A stretch of DNA of 64,000 nt from an uncultured Alphaproteobacteria bacterium (GTDB lineage: Bacteria; Pseudomonadota; Alphaproteobacteria; Micropepsales; Micropepsaceae), in contig CADECX010000008.1 in NCBI GenBank assembly GCA_902825865.1, positions 20,211 to 84,210 on the forward strand. Direction: 5' to 3'. The position numbers were made by a program, and so were the translations under genes. Shown in pieces: positions 1 through 8,289 of this stretch (within the stretch, counting starts at the first letter, position 1; each line of letters starts with the position of its first letter). The notes beneath the pieces are model-generated. The model ran no database searches and was not told the origin of the DNA. It worked only from the letters and a program-made list of their open reading frames with translations.

Positions 1-1198
1 CGACCGCCAGTTCCAGGCTGGCATCCCATTCGCTGCCGATGCCCTGGGTGAGATTGTCGGTGGTGAAGTCGTGGTAGAACACCGTGGCGGTCAGGCTTCG
101 CATTTCAATGAAGTCCGCCGGCAGGACGTAAGCGGCCTTGAGGTAGAAATCCTTCAAGCCATTGGCCGGGGTGGTGAGAAACATGTCCGCCCAACCGTTA
201 AAGGCATGCAAGGTGGCCAGCGGCGTGGCGAAGCCGATGGTGCCATTACCTTCCAGCACTTCATAACCGATCAGGCCGGTCAGGCCTTTGTAGGTCACAC
301 TGCCCTCGCCCAGCCAGTAATTGAGGCTGATGGATAAGGGATTGTTGGCGTAATTGGTCTGATGCGCGACTTCGCCGGTCAGCTTGCCGGTGACATCTTC
401 GGCCAGCGCAATGCTGTAATCGGCGCGTCCGCCATAGGTGGCGGTGGAAAGGCGCGAAGTGGCGGTCAGCTGCGCCGGCGCGGTGGCAAAACCCGGGGCC
501 GAGAAATCGAGCAGGAAGGCGTAAGCTTCCAGCCGGAGATTATCGACACCGATATAGACGGCATCCATCACATGGCTGTCGCTCTTGAAGTAGTTGGCCA
601 GGCCGGTCAACGAAGCCGCGGTATTGGACGGCACGGGAATGGCCGGGCCGCCGATACGGTTGACGCGATAGAGATAGGCATAGGTGAAGGTCAGGTCTTC
701 GATCGAGGTGTTGACCAGCGAAAGCGAGTCATAAGTCTGTTCATGCTGGCGCCATCCGGCATTGCCGACAAAGCGCTGGTTGCCGATCAAAAGCCGCTGG
801 CGGCCGATGGTGAATTTGGTGTCGAAGTCGGAGGCATAGGTCAAAGTCAGGCGATTGAGCGCGGTCATCGCCGGATCGACGACCGTGGGATAGGCCGTCT
901 TGCCATTGCGGGTGCTGTTGTAAGTGGCGCCGCCCACGCTCCAGATTTGGTCGAAATCGAAGCCCAGCTGGAAGCTGTTCCAATAACCGGTGTCATAACC
1001 CAGCCGTGCGCGCACCGTGCCGGCATTGGCGTCCAGCGTCTTGCTGTTATCCGTCACTGTCTCATAACGCGCGCGCAAGTCGATCACCGCGCGCCCCTGC
1101 GCAATGATGCCGACCAGCGGCAGTTCGGCATGTGCCGCGGTCGAACCCAACAAACACAGGGCACTCGCAGCAAGACCCTGCTTCGACAAAACACGCAT
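1..1198 (-). CDS. Outer-membrane porin, alginate-export-like (C-terminus beyond window)
   Basis: About 399 codons are visible; the gene runs off the left edge. The N-terminus (MRVLSKQGLAASALCLLG, ending in AHA) is a Sec signal peptide. After it come alternating aromatic/polar beta-strand segments such as LRARYETV, VRARLGYDTGYW and FTIGRQRLLIGNQRF, which resemble the alginate-export/porin family of outer-membrane barrels. Start chosen at 1198 because AGGGGG lies six bases upstream. The substrate is not readable from sequence; its place beside the nitrate cluster and its structured leader (1199-1380) suggest uptake of nitrate or another nitrogen source. Family call fairly sure, substrate inferred. 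Confidence 0.75.
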   Translation of the reverse strand, partial: MRVLSKQGLAASALCLLGSTAAHAELPLVGIIAQGRAVIDLRARYETVTDNSKTLDANAGTVRARLGYDTGYWNSFQLGFDFDQIWSVGGATYNSTRNGKTAYPTVVDPAMTALNRLTLTYASDFDTKFTIGRQRLLIGNQRFVGNAGWRQHEQTYDSLSLVNTSIEDLTFTYAYLYRVNRIGGPAIPVPSNTAASLTGLANYFKSDSHVMDAVYIGVDNLRLEAYAFLLDFSAPGFATAPAQLTATSRLSTATYGGRADYSIALAEDVTGKLTGEVAHQTNYANNPLSISLNYWLGEGSVTYKGLTGLIGYEVLEGNGTIGFATPLATLHAFNGWADMFLTTPANGLKDFYLKAAYVLPADFIEMRSLTATVFYHDFTTDNLTQGIGSEWDASLELAV

Positions 1199-1503
1199 TC
1201 ACGTCCCCCTTTTTTCAGCCTTGGGCTGAGATCAAAAAAGAAAAGGCGCCTGGCCAGCGATGCCTCGCTGATCAGACGCCTTTGTCCGGATTGGAGCCGT
1301 CAGGCTCCGCTGAATTTGAAATGGGTCATCTTTGACCCCGCCGAAGATTTCTCTCGGCCTTCAATCCTTGCCGAAGAGATTTTTGCGTTGCAATAGATTA
1401 TTGAAAGATAAGACAGAATTTTTACCGCGCTGCACAATATGTATGCAGCCCGATTAGCAAACCGGCAGGCTTTGCACAGAAGTTGGCGCGTTAAGGATGC
1501 GTG
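1199..1503 (-). promoter_or_regulatory. Structured 5' leader of the porin gene
   Basis: This 305-base gap has no gene. Read on the minus strand it contains, in order: an imperfect hairpin (1378-1351); a hairpin GGGTC-AAAGAT-GACCC (1338-1323) whose six-base loop has A at 1 and G at 4; a perfect hairpin GGAGCC-TGAC-GGCTCC (1308-1293); an intrinsic terminator (1283-1234); and a small hairpin (1229-1215) just before the Shine-Dalgarno. Established: ANTAR proteins such as NasT bind stem-loops with A1/G4 hexaloops and prevent termination. Inference: the porin is controlled by antitermination. The promoter was not located. Confidence 0.6.
1234..1283 (-). terminator. Intrinsic terminator/attenuator upstream of the porin start
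   Basis: On the minus strand a long stem with outer arms AAAGGCG/CGCCTTT and inner arms CAGCGA/TCGCTG is followed by TTTTCTTTTTT. It lies 36 bases before the porin ATG, so it must either end the upstream transketolase transcript or act as an attenuator inside the porin leader. Confidence 0.7.
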
Positions 1504-3987
1504 CTAGGACGCGAAGGCGGCCTTCTGTTTCGCCAAACGCTGTTCGCGCTCGTTTGCGAAGCGTTCGATTCCCTTAAAGATCGACTCGGGATCCAGATGC
1601 GCTTCGGCGATCACATCGCCTTCCAGGCCGCCGGTGAGCCACTGATTGTCCCAGTCCGAGGTCATCGAATAGGCGTCGGTCAGCGGCCCAAGGTTGCGCG
1701 CCGGCATGACCCGGCGCGTTCCGGTGCTGACCACCATCGCGTCCACCAAAGCCTGCGGCGGCAGAACCGCATTGCGATAGGACTCCGGCTGCAGATCGAA
1801 CAGTTCCTCGCTGACGGTGGAAACGACCTTCACATTGATCCCCGCTTTTTCCAGACGCGGCAGGATCTTCACCAGATTGACGGTGGAGCTGGCGCCCTGG
1901 GCGATGACATAGCCATGCTTGGGCTTGTCCGGCGCGAAATCGCGGATCACATAAAAGCCCTTGGCGGCTGCCAACAGGTCCTTGTCGGCGAAGGTGTTGC
2001 GGTCGGCCACCGGATTGTCGGGCCGCGCCACCTCGATAATGATGGTGCTGACCTTGGGATCGCGCGCCGCGACCTGGGCGGCGGCGAAATAAGCGGGCGC
2101 GACATCGTTATAGTCCCAGAAATTCAGGTGAATGACCTGACCGCGCGGGAACAAGCGCCAGACCTGGGGCGCGAAAATGCCGAAATGGGTGCGCCCGTCG
2201 GCTGCCGTTTCCGGCCCCGAATGCCCGACCAGAATATGCAGCACGCCCATGCGGAAGCGGCTGTCCTGGCTCTGCTGGCTCCAAACCCGCGCCGGCGTGT
2301 ACATCAAGGGCGTGAAGGCGCCATAGGTGCCGCTTAGCGCCCACACGCCTTTGAATTGGTGCGGATCGACGCTGGCGCTTTGGCTGACAAGGCCGATTGC
2401 GCTCGCCACATTGCCGGCTTCCTGGATCGCCGCTTTTACCCGCGTGCCCAGCGGATTGGATTCGGGATCATAATGGCCCCAAAGGGCGCCGTGTTCGACA
2501 TTGATGGATTCCGACAGATCCGCCGCCAAGGTGACGAAGCGGTTCTCGGTGACATAGTTCATCCATTTGATGATCTCGGAGATGGCGCGCCGTCCGCCCG
2601 CCGCTTCGCCCGGCTTCTTGAACAGGGAAATCGAAACTTCCTTGCTGGCGCCGGAAAGGCGGTTGGTGACACTGACCTTCACTGGGTCCTTGGGGAGATT
2701 GGCGGGCTTGAGCCTGTCATCCAGGAAGGTATCCGGCTTGTTGCCGAAATAGACATCACGGTCGTCTTTGACGCCGTCGCCGATTTGCACCAGGCGGTCG
2801 GCCAGCCAATCGCCCAGCCCGTTCTGATCGAACACCGACATCACCTTGTCGATATTGGTCTTGAACTGGATCAGCCGCTCGCGCTCGCTGGTGACGGGAC
2901 CCTTGCGGATGCCGTCGAATTCGATCCCGTAACGCTCTTCAAATGTGCTGGCGAGCGCGATGAAATAATCGGAATTCATCTTGTAGCCATAAGGATGGCT
3001 TTGATAGCTGACGATCTGCTTGACGGTGGGCGTCAATTGTCCGTTGGACGCCGCCGGCCAATAGCCCTTGGTGGTTTTGGCGATGGCGATCACCGGACGC
3101 TTGTCGGCCGGGTCGATCGCTTCCATCGCCTCCAGCATGCCGATCACCTGGCCGTAATCGCCGCCATTCTCGATGGTGATCACGTTCCAGCCATAGGAGG
3201 TCCACTGATCGATCAGATTGTAGCCGGTGAATTTCCGGTCGATCACACCGCCCAACAGCACATCGTCGATGCCGGCATTGTTGTCCGACAGGATGACGCG
3301 CAGCCGCTTGCCGACCTTGAGCGCCAAGGCCTGGGTCTTAAGTTCCTGGGCATGCCCCTCGGTCATGGCGAATTCGCCTTCCAGAGCGATGATCTTGGGC
3401 GTGTCCACCGCGCCCGCCATGTCCCAGAACGCCGCCTTGCCGGCAGCGGTGGCGATGCCGACACCCGAGGGCCCGCCATTCACGTCATTGGTAACGTCGA
3501 TGCTTTCGGCATGACCCGACAGCGCCTTGATGCCGCGCGCCTTGGCCTGGGCAAACAAAGGATCGTCGGCCAGCCCCTGATCGGCGAGCAGCGTCTTGAG
3601 CGCGCCGGCGCCGCGGCGGAAACCCAGCGCGTCGATCGGCAGGATCGCGACTTCGGGATCGCACTGATAACGCTTGTCGCCGCTGAGCTTGAATTTCCGC
3701 TCCAGCGCCTGCCCCAGGATCATGTAAAGCGCATAGCAGGTGGGCACGCTGTGCCCCGCCGCCATCATGAACTTGTCGCCAAAGGGGTGTTTGGGGCGGC
3801 GATAGTCGTAGCGCATGCCGCCATGCTCCGGTCCGGCCAGATGGGCGGCGACATTGAAGGGCGTATAGGCCAAGGGGCCGCCGAAATGACCGGTCTGGGC
3901 ATAGTTCCCCAGCAGCACCAGGGTCATGCAGGTCATGAAGCCGATATCTTCCAGCCGGCGGCGGTCTTCGATGCTAAGCCCGGTCAC
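1504..3987 (-). CDS. Transketolase-like thiamine-diphosphate enzyme, large form
   Basis: About 827 residues. The N-terminal ThDP half has GHFGGPLAY near the start, a GHS motif, and the cofactor motif ALEGEFAMTEG...DNNAGID. The pyrimidine half has DLSESINVE, the catalytic-Glu region IQEAGNVASAIGL and GHSGPETAADGRTH, which correspond to the IREH and DGPTHQ regions of transketolases. It is longer than ordinary transketolase (about 660) and lacks the GHWGTTPG signature of phosphoketolases. Start: GTG at 3987 preceded by AGGGGG at four bases; an in-frame ATG at 4020 has no Shine-Dalgarno. Probably sugar-phosphate or 2-keto-acid C2-unit transfer; exact substrate unknown. Confidence 0.7.
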   Translation of the reverse strand: MTGLSIEDRRRLEDIGFMTCMTLVLLGNYAQTGHFGGPLAYTPFNVAAHLAGPEHGGMRYDYRRPKHPFGDKFMMAAGHSVPTCYALYMILGQALERKFKLSGDKRYQCDPEVAILPIDALGFRRGAGALKTLLADQGLADDPLFAQAKARGIKALSGHAESIDVTNDVNGGPSGVGIATAAGKAAFWDMAGAVDTPKIIALEGEFAMTEGHAQELKTQALALKVGKRLRVILSDNNAGIDDVLLGGVIDRKFTGYNLIDQWTSYGWNVITIENGGDYGQVIGMLEAMEAIDPADKRPVIAIAKTTKGYWPAASNGQLTPTVKQIVSYQSHPYGYKMNSDYFIALASTFEERYGIEFDGIRKGPVTSERERLIQFKTNIDKVMSVFDQNGLGDWLADRLVQIGDGVKDDRDVYFGNKPDTFLDDRLKPANLPKDPVKVSVTNRLSGASKEVSISLFKKPGEAAGGRRAISEIIKWMNYVTENRFVTLAADLSESINVEHGALWGHYDPESNPLGTRVKAAIQEAGNVASAIGLVSQSASVDPHQFKGVWALSGTYGAFTPLMYTPARVWSQQSQDSRFRMGVLHILVGHSGPETAADGRTHFGIFAPQVWRLFPRGQVIHLNFWDYNDVAPAYFAAAQVAARDPKVSTIIIEVARPDNPVADRNTFADKDLLAAAKGFYVIRDFAPDKPKHGYVIAQGASSTVNLVKILPRLEKAGINVKVVSTVSEELFDLQPESYRNAVLPPQALVDAMVVSTGTRRVMPARNLGPLTDAYSMTSDWDNQWLTGGLEGDVIAEAHLDPESIFKGIERFANEREQRLAKQKAAFAS

Positions 3988-4131
3988 GGTACCCCCTAAA
4001 ATTCTTATGGTTGCGCCCATAGTGGCAGAAAATGCGGATGGGCAAAATCCTGCTTCGCCAAAGTGTTATGATTGATTGTTAGCGATACCATAGGGGCTGG
4101 GAGGCGCCCGAAAACGCGTGCGAAACCTGCT

Positions 4132-5334
4132 TTAGCGATGGGTCTTTAGAATACCGAGCGCTTTAGCGCCCCACCACACGACCAATGCAAGCGTCAGAGC
4201 AATGGCGAGGTTGCTCAAAAAGCCGATCAAACCGACAGCTATGGCCAATGCCCAGTGAAATGGCTCCGATAGATCCTTCAGCAGGGTGATATGGAGCAAT
4301 CCCGCAACCGCGAGCAAGCCTGCGAGGATAGGCAGAGGAAAGCCACTCAAGAGTGCGGTGAGGCTGGCGCCGACGCCGACAGCAAGAACCAGCAACACAC
4401 CGCCCAGCATGATTGGGGCACCGCCGGTGCGAGCGCCGAAACTGTAGTGGGCGGTCATGCCACCCGCGCCGTGGCAAATCGGCATCCCGCCGATGCCGCC
4501 CGCAACCAGATTGGCCAAGCCCAGAGTCAAGGCCAAACGCCCCGGCCACACCCGTTCAGCGGCAGCACCGAAATAGGTCCGGGCCGCGTCCGCGGTGGCA
4601 AGACAGGAGTTGGCGAACGTCAGCGGCAATTGCGGCAGAACCAGCGCGATTGCGGCCGCCGTGAATGCCTGTGTGCTCAGTTGCGGCATGTGGATTGCCG
4701 ATGGTCCGAACGTCAGCGGCCCGTGATAGGCCAGCACCATACCGATAAGCGCCAGCACGATGAGAACCAGGCTTACATTGCGCCGGCGCAGCAGCAGGGC
4801 CGTCACAGCGACAACAGCGCCGCCTCCAAGCAGCAACCATACCGGCCGTGTATGGTCGGTGAAGGCCGTGGGCGGCGCCGTCGTCAGATTCCAGGCGAGT
4901 TGGCAGAACAGCAATCCAACCGAGAGCTGCACACCACGAATGATCGGCTTTGGAAATATTTCCGCGACGCGGTCGAGCAGACCGGAGACGCTCAGAACTG
5001 TAAATATTCCGCCCATCAACAGCGCGCCGGCGGCGATTTCCGCTGAGCCGAAGCCTTGGGCGATGGCGATGGCGCCGAATGCCTTTAGTGGTTGCACCGG
5101 CACCGGCAAGCGATAAAGCAAGCCCGCTACGACATACAGAATTCCAGCCGGAAGAAGCACTGCCGTCGGCGATAGCCCGTTCTTGACGATAAGCGCCACG
5201 GCGATAGGAACCAGAACGCCCAGATCGGCGACGGCGCCGGCAAGCTCCGTACGGTCAAACCGAAGCCGCGCATCGCCCAAAGCCGACGCGGCGGAGACCG
5301 GCGATGCGGAAGCTGCTATCGAATGACTATCCAT
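4132..5334 (-). CDS. MOT1-family molybdate transporter
   Basis: 400 residues, about ten hydrophobic segments. The motifs LGVLVPI near residue 40 and PVPVQPLKAFGAIAI near residue 80 are typical of the MOT1 (PF16983) branch of the SulP-like transporters, which import molybdate. It follows moeA on the same strand after a 94-base gap that contains a ModE-like operator 12 bases before the start codon, so it probably has its own molybdate-repressed promoter. It would supply Mo for NasA in place of the ModABC system, which is not in the window. Family well supported; transport direction and substrate are from family and context. Confidence 0.85.
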   Translation of the reverse strand: MDSHSIAASASPVSAASALGDARLRFDRTELAGAVADLGVLVPIAVALIVKNGLSPTAVLLPAGILYVVAGLLYRLPVPVQPLKAFGAIAIAQGFGSAEIAAGALLMGGIFTVLSVSGLLDRVAEIFPKPIIRGVQLSVGLLFCQLAWNLTTAPPTAFTDHTRPVWLLLGGGAVVAVTALLLRRRNVSLVLIVLALIGMVLAYHGPLTFGPSAIHMPQLSTQAFTAAAIALVLPQLPLTFANSCLATADAARTYFGAAAERVWPGRLALTLGLANLVAGGIGGMPICHGAGGMTAHYSFGARTGGAPIMLGGVLLVLAVGVGASLTALLSGFPLPILAGLLAVAGLLHITLLKDLSEPFHWALAIAVGLIGFLSNLAIALTLALVVWWGAKALGILKTHR

Positions 5335-5345
5335 GCCTTAGCGCC

Positions 5346-5373
5346 ATCGTTATGGTCACTTGAATATAACGAT
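5346..5373 (-). promoter_or_regulatory. ModE-like molybdate operator (Mo box)
   Basis: Perfect 8-base arms ATCGTTAT and ATAACGAT separated by 12 bases. On the minus strand it reads CGTTATATT-N9-ATAACG, the same layout as known ModE operators of molybdate transport genes. It overlaps a possible -10 (TATATT) and ends 12 bases before the transporter ATG, so a Mo-loaded ModE/Mop regulator would be expected to repress. No modE gene is in the window. Confidence 0.75.
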
Positions 5374-5428
5374 AGCCAAAAGCCGGTTGCCGCGCCAGAG
5401 CAGCGTGGAAAAGCCAAAAAGCGATGCT

Positions 5429-6643
5429 TTATGCACCTTCCAGCGGTAGAACATCGACCATCGCACCGGCGGTCAGCTCCGGGGCATTGGCCGGCAAACG
5501 GATCAGGGCATTGGCCGCGGCAAAGATCGAGATCAGAGAGGAATCCTGATCCTCGAAGGCACGCACGATTTGCCGCCCTTCCCCATCCACCTCCAGCCGG
5601 GCCCGCAGATAATGTTCGCGCGGACCATTGGCGGGAAGACCTTGCGTCAGCCGCGCGCGATATGTGGCGACACATTGCAGGGGATCGCGCCCCAGCATGG
5701 CTTCCATCAAGGGTCGCAGAAACAAGGCGGCGCAGGCCAGCGCCGAGGCGGGATTGCCGGGAAGCCCCAGCACCAGGCCTTGGCTCGTCTTGCCGAACCA
5801 GGTCGGCTTGCCGGGCCGCACCGCGATTTTTTCCACCGCCAAGCTGAGCCCCAACCGCATCAGGGCCGGCCGCGCATAATCATGATCGCCGACCGAGGCG
5901 CCGCCGATCACCACCAACAAGTCGCTGGCGCTGAGGCCCTCTTCCGCCGCGCGCGCAATGGCGCCGACATCGTCTTTCTCCACCGCCAGGCGATTGGCTA
6001 TTCCGCCCCAGGTCTGGATCAAGCCCGCAATGCCGAAGGTGCCGGAGTCGAATATCTGATAGGGATTGGGCGGCGATCCAGGCGCCGCCAGTTCGTCGCC
6101 GCTGCTGAGGATTGCGATGCGCGGCGCGCGCGCGACAGGCACTTGCGCCATGCCCGATGCCGCCGCCAGGGACAGCGCCACGCCGTCAAGCCTGCGTCCG
6201 GCGGAAAGCAAGACCGTGCCTGCGGTGAAATCGCAGCCGCGCGGCCGGATATTTTTGCCCGCGGCGGTCGCGGGAACAGTGATGCCGTCGCCATCGCGCC
6301 GGACATCTTCCTGGATGACGACGGTATCGGCGCCATCGGGCATCGCCGCGCCGGTGGAAATGCGCACCGCCGTGCCCGCCTCGCAATGTCCTTCAAAACC
6401 ATGTCCGGCGGAGGATTCCCCGATCAAGCGCAGATTGCCCGGCGTGTCGCCGCTGCGCACGGCATAGCCATCCATTGCCGATGCCGCAAAAGGCGGCTGA
6501 TCGCGGACGGCGACGATGTCCTGTGTCAGCACACGCCCGAGCGCGCTCTGCAGCGGTACAGTTTCCGCCGCCAAGGGACGCATAAGCGCAAGCATCGCCG
6601 CGCGCGCTTCCGTGACGGAGAAAATATCCCTTCTAGCGTTCAC
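5429..6643 (-). CDS. moeA: Molybdopterin molybdotransferase MoeA
   Basis: 404 residues, the usual length. Inserts molybdate into adenylated molybdopterin in the cytoplasm. The N-terminal MoeA signature AMDGYAV, the central MoCF-binding motifs SSGDEL and GGASVGDHDY, and GLPGNPASA are all present, followed by the small C-terminal domain IV. It overlaps the end of moaC by 11 bases, so translation is probably coupled. Last of the moaD-E-B-C-moeA run; its product would serve NasA and other Mo enzymes. Confidence 0.95.
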   Translation of the reverse strand: MNARRDIFSVTEARAAMLALMRPLAAETVPLQSALGRVLTQDIVAVRDQPPFAASAMDGYAVRSGDTPGNLRLIGESSAGHGFEGHCEAGTAVRISTGAAMPDGADTVVIQEDVRRDGDGITVPATAAGKNIRPRGCDFTAGTVLLSAGRRLDGVALSLAAASGMAQVPVARAPRIAILSSGDELAAPGSPPNPYQIFDSGTFGIAGLIQTWGGIANRLAVEKDDVGAIARAAEEGLSASDLLVVIGGASVGDHDYARPALMRLGLSLAVEKIAVRPGKPTWFGKTSQGLVLGLPGNPASALACAALFLRPLMEAMLGRDPLQCVATYRARLTQGLPANGPREHYLRARLEVDGEGRQIVRAFEDQDSSLISIFAAANALIRLPANAPELTAGAMVDVLPLEGA

Positions 6644-7112
6644 GGCGATAATCGCCCGAAGCCCCGCCGCTTTTTTCCAGCAAGGTGATGCCTTCGATCA
6701 CCATGGCGCGATCCGAGGCTTTGAGCATGTCGTAGATGGTGAGGCAGGCGACCGACACTGCCGTCAGCGCCTCCATCTCCACGCCCGTCTGCCCGCTGGT
6801 CCTGGCGCGCGCCGTCACCGTCAAGGCATTGGCTTTCTTGTCGGCACCGATCTCGAGTTTGATGCTGCTGAGCGCAATCGGGTGACAGAGCGGGATCAGT
6901 TCGGCGGTGCGTTTGGCCGCCATCACCCCGGCGAATTCGGCTGCCGCGCGCACACTGCCTTTTTTGGAATCGCCGTCCAGCGCCTTGCGGAAGGTCTTGG
7001 CATTCATCCGCACCCGGCCCTCGGCCACCGCCTCGCGCGCGGCTACGGGTTTGCCGCCCACATCCACCATGCGGGCCTGACCCTTTTTATCCAGATGGGT
7101 GAGTTTGCCCAC
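6633..7112 (-). CDS. moaC: Cyclic pyranopterin monophosphate synthase MoaC
   Basis: 159 residues. Acts with MoaA in the first step of molybdenum-cofactor synthesis (MoaA is not in the window). The N-terminus GKLTHLDKKGQARMVDV, the active-site region LIPLCHPIALS, and TGVEMEALTAVSVACLTIYDM are hallmark MoaC motifs. The start is GTG at 7112, two bases from the end of a palindromic repeat (7115-7190); its only Shine-Dalgarno-like stretch, GGGA, lies inside the arm of that hairpin. This suggests the repeat inserted right at the original ribosome-binding site. Confidence 0.95.
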   Translation of the reverse strand: MGKLTHLDKKGQARMVDVGGKPVAAREAVAEGRVRMNAKTFRKALDGDSKKGSVRAAAEFAGVMAAKRTAELIPLCHPIALSSIKLEIGADKKANALTVTARARTSGQTGVEMEALTAVSVACLTIYDMLKASDRAMVIEGITLLEKSGGASGDYRRER

Positions 7113-7114
7113 CG

Positions 7115-7190
7115 CTAGTGTCCCGATTCCGAAATTCGCATGATCTCCATATCAGGCTCCGGGCGAATTTCGGAATCGTAAGGACACTAG
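7115..7190. repeat. Bulged palindromic element, copy C
   Basis: 76 bp. Left arm starts CTAGTGTCCCGATTCC and ends AAATTCGC; the right arm is its complement, apart from a three-base TAA insertion near the outer end, and closes with GACACTAG. The unpaired centre is about 23 bases. Same architecture as copies at 7205, 51731 and 51818. It fills the space immediately upstream of moaC. Confidence 0.85.
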
Positions 7191-7204
7191 CAATTTATTG
7201 ATTC

Positions 7205-7281
7205 CTAGTGTCGTTTTAGTTTTGAAGTTCGCCTACAGCTTTATATCAGTGATATTGCGAACTTCAAAACCACGACACTAG
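7205..7281. repeat. Bulged palindromic element, copy D
   Basis: 77 bp, 14 bases from copy C. Arms begin CTAGTGTCGT and end GAAGTTCGC, pair with GCGAACTTC...ACGACACTAG, and again differ by a three-base insertion in one arm. The terminal CTAG supplies the stop codon of moaB (TAG at 7280-7278), so the element inserted at, or replaced, the moaB 3' end. Confidence 0.85.
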
Positions 7282-7829
7282 ACCTCCGTGAAACGCGAGA
7301 TCAGTTCCGACAGATTGCAGGGCTTGTGACGGCTGTCGAGTTGCCAGCGGATCAGCCTGTCCCAGCCATCCTTGCAGGCGCCATTGGAGCCCGGCAAGGC
7401 AAAGATCAAGGTCCCTTCGGTCAGCCCGGCGCAAGCCCGGCTCTGCATGGTGGAAAGACCGACCGATTGAAAGCTGGTCATGTGCCAGACCGTCTCGAAA
7501 CCTTCGATGGTCTTGTCAAACAGGGGCCGCAGCGCTTCCGGGGTGACATCGCGCCCCGTGAGGCCGGTGCCGCCGGTGGTGATCACCACATCGACTTCCG
7601 GATCGGCGATCCATTTTTTCACCTGGGCCTGAACCTCCGCGACCTTGTCCTTCACGATCTTGCGCGCCGCCAAAACATGACCGTCGCGCGTTACCCGTTC
7701 GGCCAAAAGCTTGCCCGATGTGTCGCTGCTTTCATCGCGCGTGTCGGAAACCGTCAGCACCGCGATGCGCAGCGGGCGGAAAGGAATCGCCGGATCCAGC
7801 TTGCCGCCGCCGGGAGGAGCGTCACTCAT
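7278..7829 (-). CDS. moaB: MoaB/MogA-family molybdopterin adenylyltransferase
   Basis: 183 residues. Motifs [38 protein letters not shown] and [14 protein letters not shown] are those of the MoaB/MogA family, which adenylates molybdopterin before MoeA acts. Starts directly after the moaE stop (TAG then ATG, no gap). The stop codon lies within palindromic element D, so the last residues may have been altered by its insertion; the conserved core is intact. Confidence 0.93.
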   Translation of the reverse strand: MSDAPPGGGKLDPAIPFRPLRIAVLTVSDTRDESSDTSGKLLAERVTRDGHVLAARKIVKDKVAEVQAQVKKWIADPEVDVVITTGGTGLTGRDVTPEALRPLFDKTIEGFETVWHMTSFQSVGLSTMQSRACAGLTEGTLIFALPGSNGACKDGWDRLIRWQLDSRHKPCNLSELISRFTEV

Positions 7830-8288
7830 CTAAAGTCCTTCTTCCGCTTTGGCGCGCCGCGCATGATCCTCGCTCCTGGGCTCAATCCAGCGCGCCCCCT
7901 GTGGCCCGCTTTCCTTCTTCCATAATGGTGCATCGGTCTTGAGATAGTCCATCAGTGTCTCGACCGCCTTGAAGGCGTCGGCCCGGTGGATCGACAGCGC
8001 CGCCACCAGCACGATCGCCTCCCCTGGCCGGATGCTGCCCACCCGGTGCACGACCAACAGATCGGGACAGGCAAAACGCTTGGCGGTCTCTTCCGCCAGC
8101 CGGGCAATCTCTTTCTCGCTAAAGCCCGGATAATGGTCGATGCGCAATTCCTCGACCGCCACGTCGCCGGTCTTGGCCCGGCAGGTGCCGACAAAACTGA
8201 CCAGAGCGCCGGCATCGTCGCGGCCCGCCGCAAAAGCCGCGACCTCGGCCTGGGGATCGAACGCCTCCGCCGTTATCCGGACGCGCAT
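7830..8288 (-). CDS. moaE: Molybdopterin synthase catalytic subunit MoaE
   Basis: 152 residues. Large subunit of molybdopterin synthase, which transfers sulfur from MoaD thiocarboxylate to cyclic pyranopterin. Shows GALVSFVGTCRA, LRIDHYPGFSEKEI, VVHRVGSIRPGEAIVLVA and the C-terminal APLWKKE motif with the catalytic Lys region. Starts one base after the moaD stop and abuts moaB. Full length. Confidence 0.95.
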   Translation of the reverse strand: MRVRITAEAFDPQAEVAAFAAGRDDAGALVSFVGTCRAKTGDVAVEELRIDHYPGFSEKEIARLAEETAKRFACPDLLVVHRVGSIRPGEAIVLVAALSIHRADAFKAVETLMDYLKTDAPLWKKESGPQGARWIEPRSEDHARRAKAEEGL

Positions 8289-8289
8289 C

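Noticed and set aside
1504..3987. Phosphoketolase (Xfp)
   Set aside because: Length is similar, but the GHWGTTPG and XFP C-terminal signatures are missing and the ThDP and pyrimidine motifs fit the transketolase superfamily better.
2356..3999. Long plus-strand open frame of 547 codons opposite the transketolase gene
   Set aside because: It mirrors the GC-rich codon pattern of the minus-strand gene, has no recognisable domain and no ribosome-binding site; the minus-strand protein has clear family motifs.
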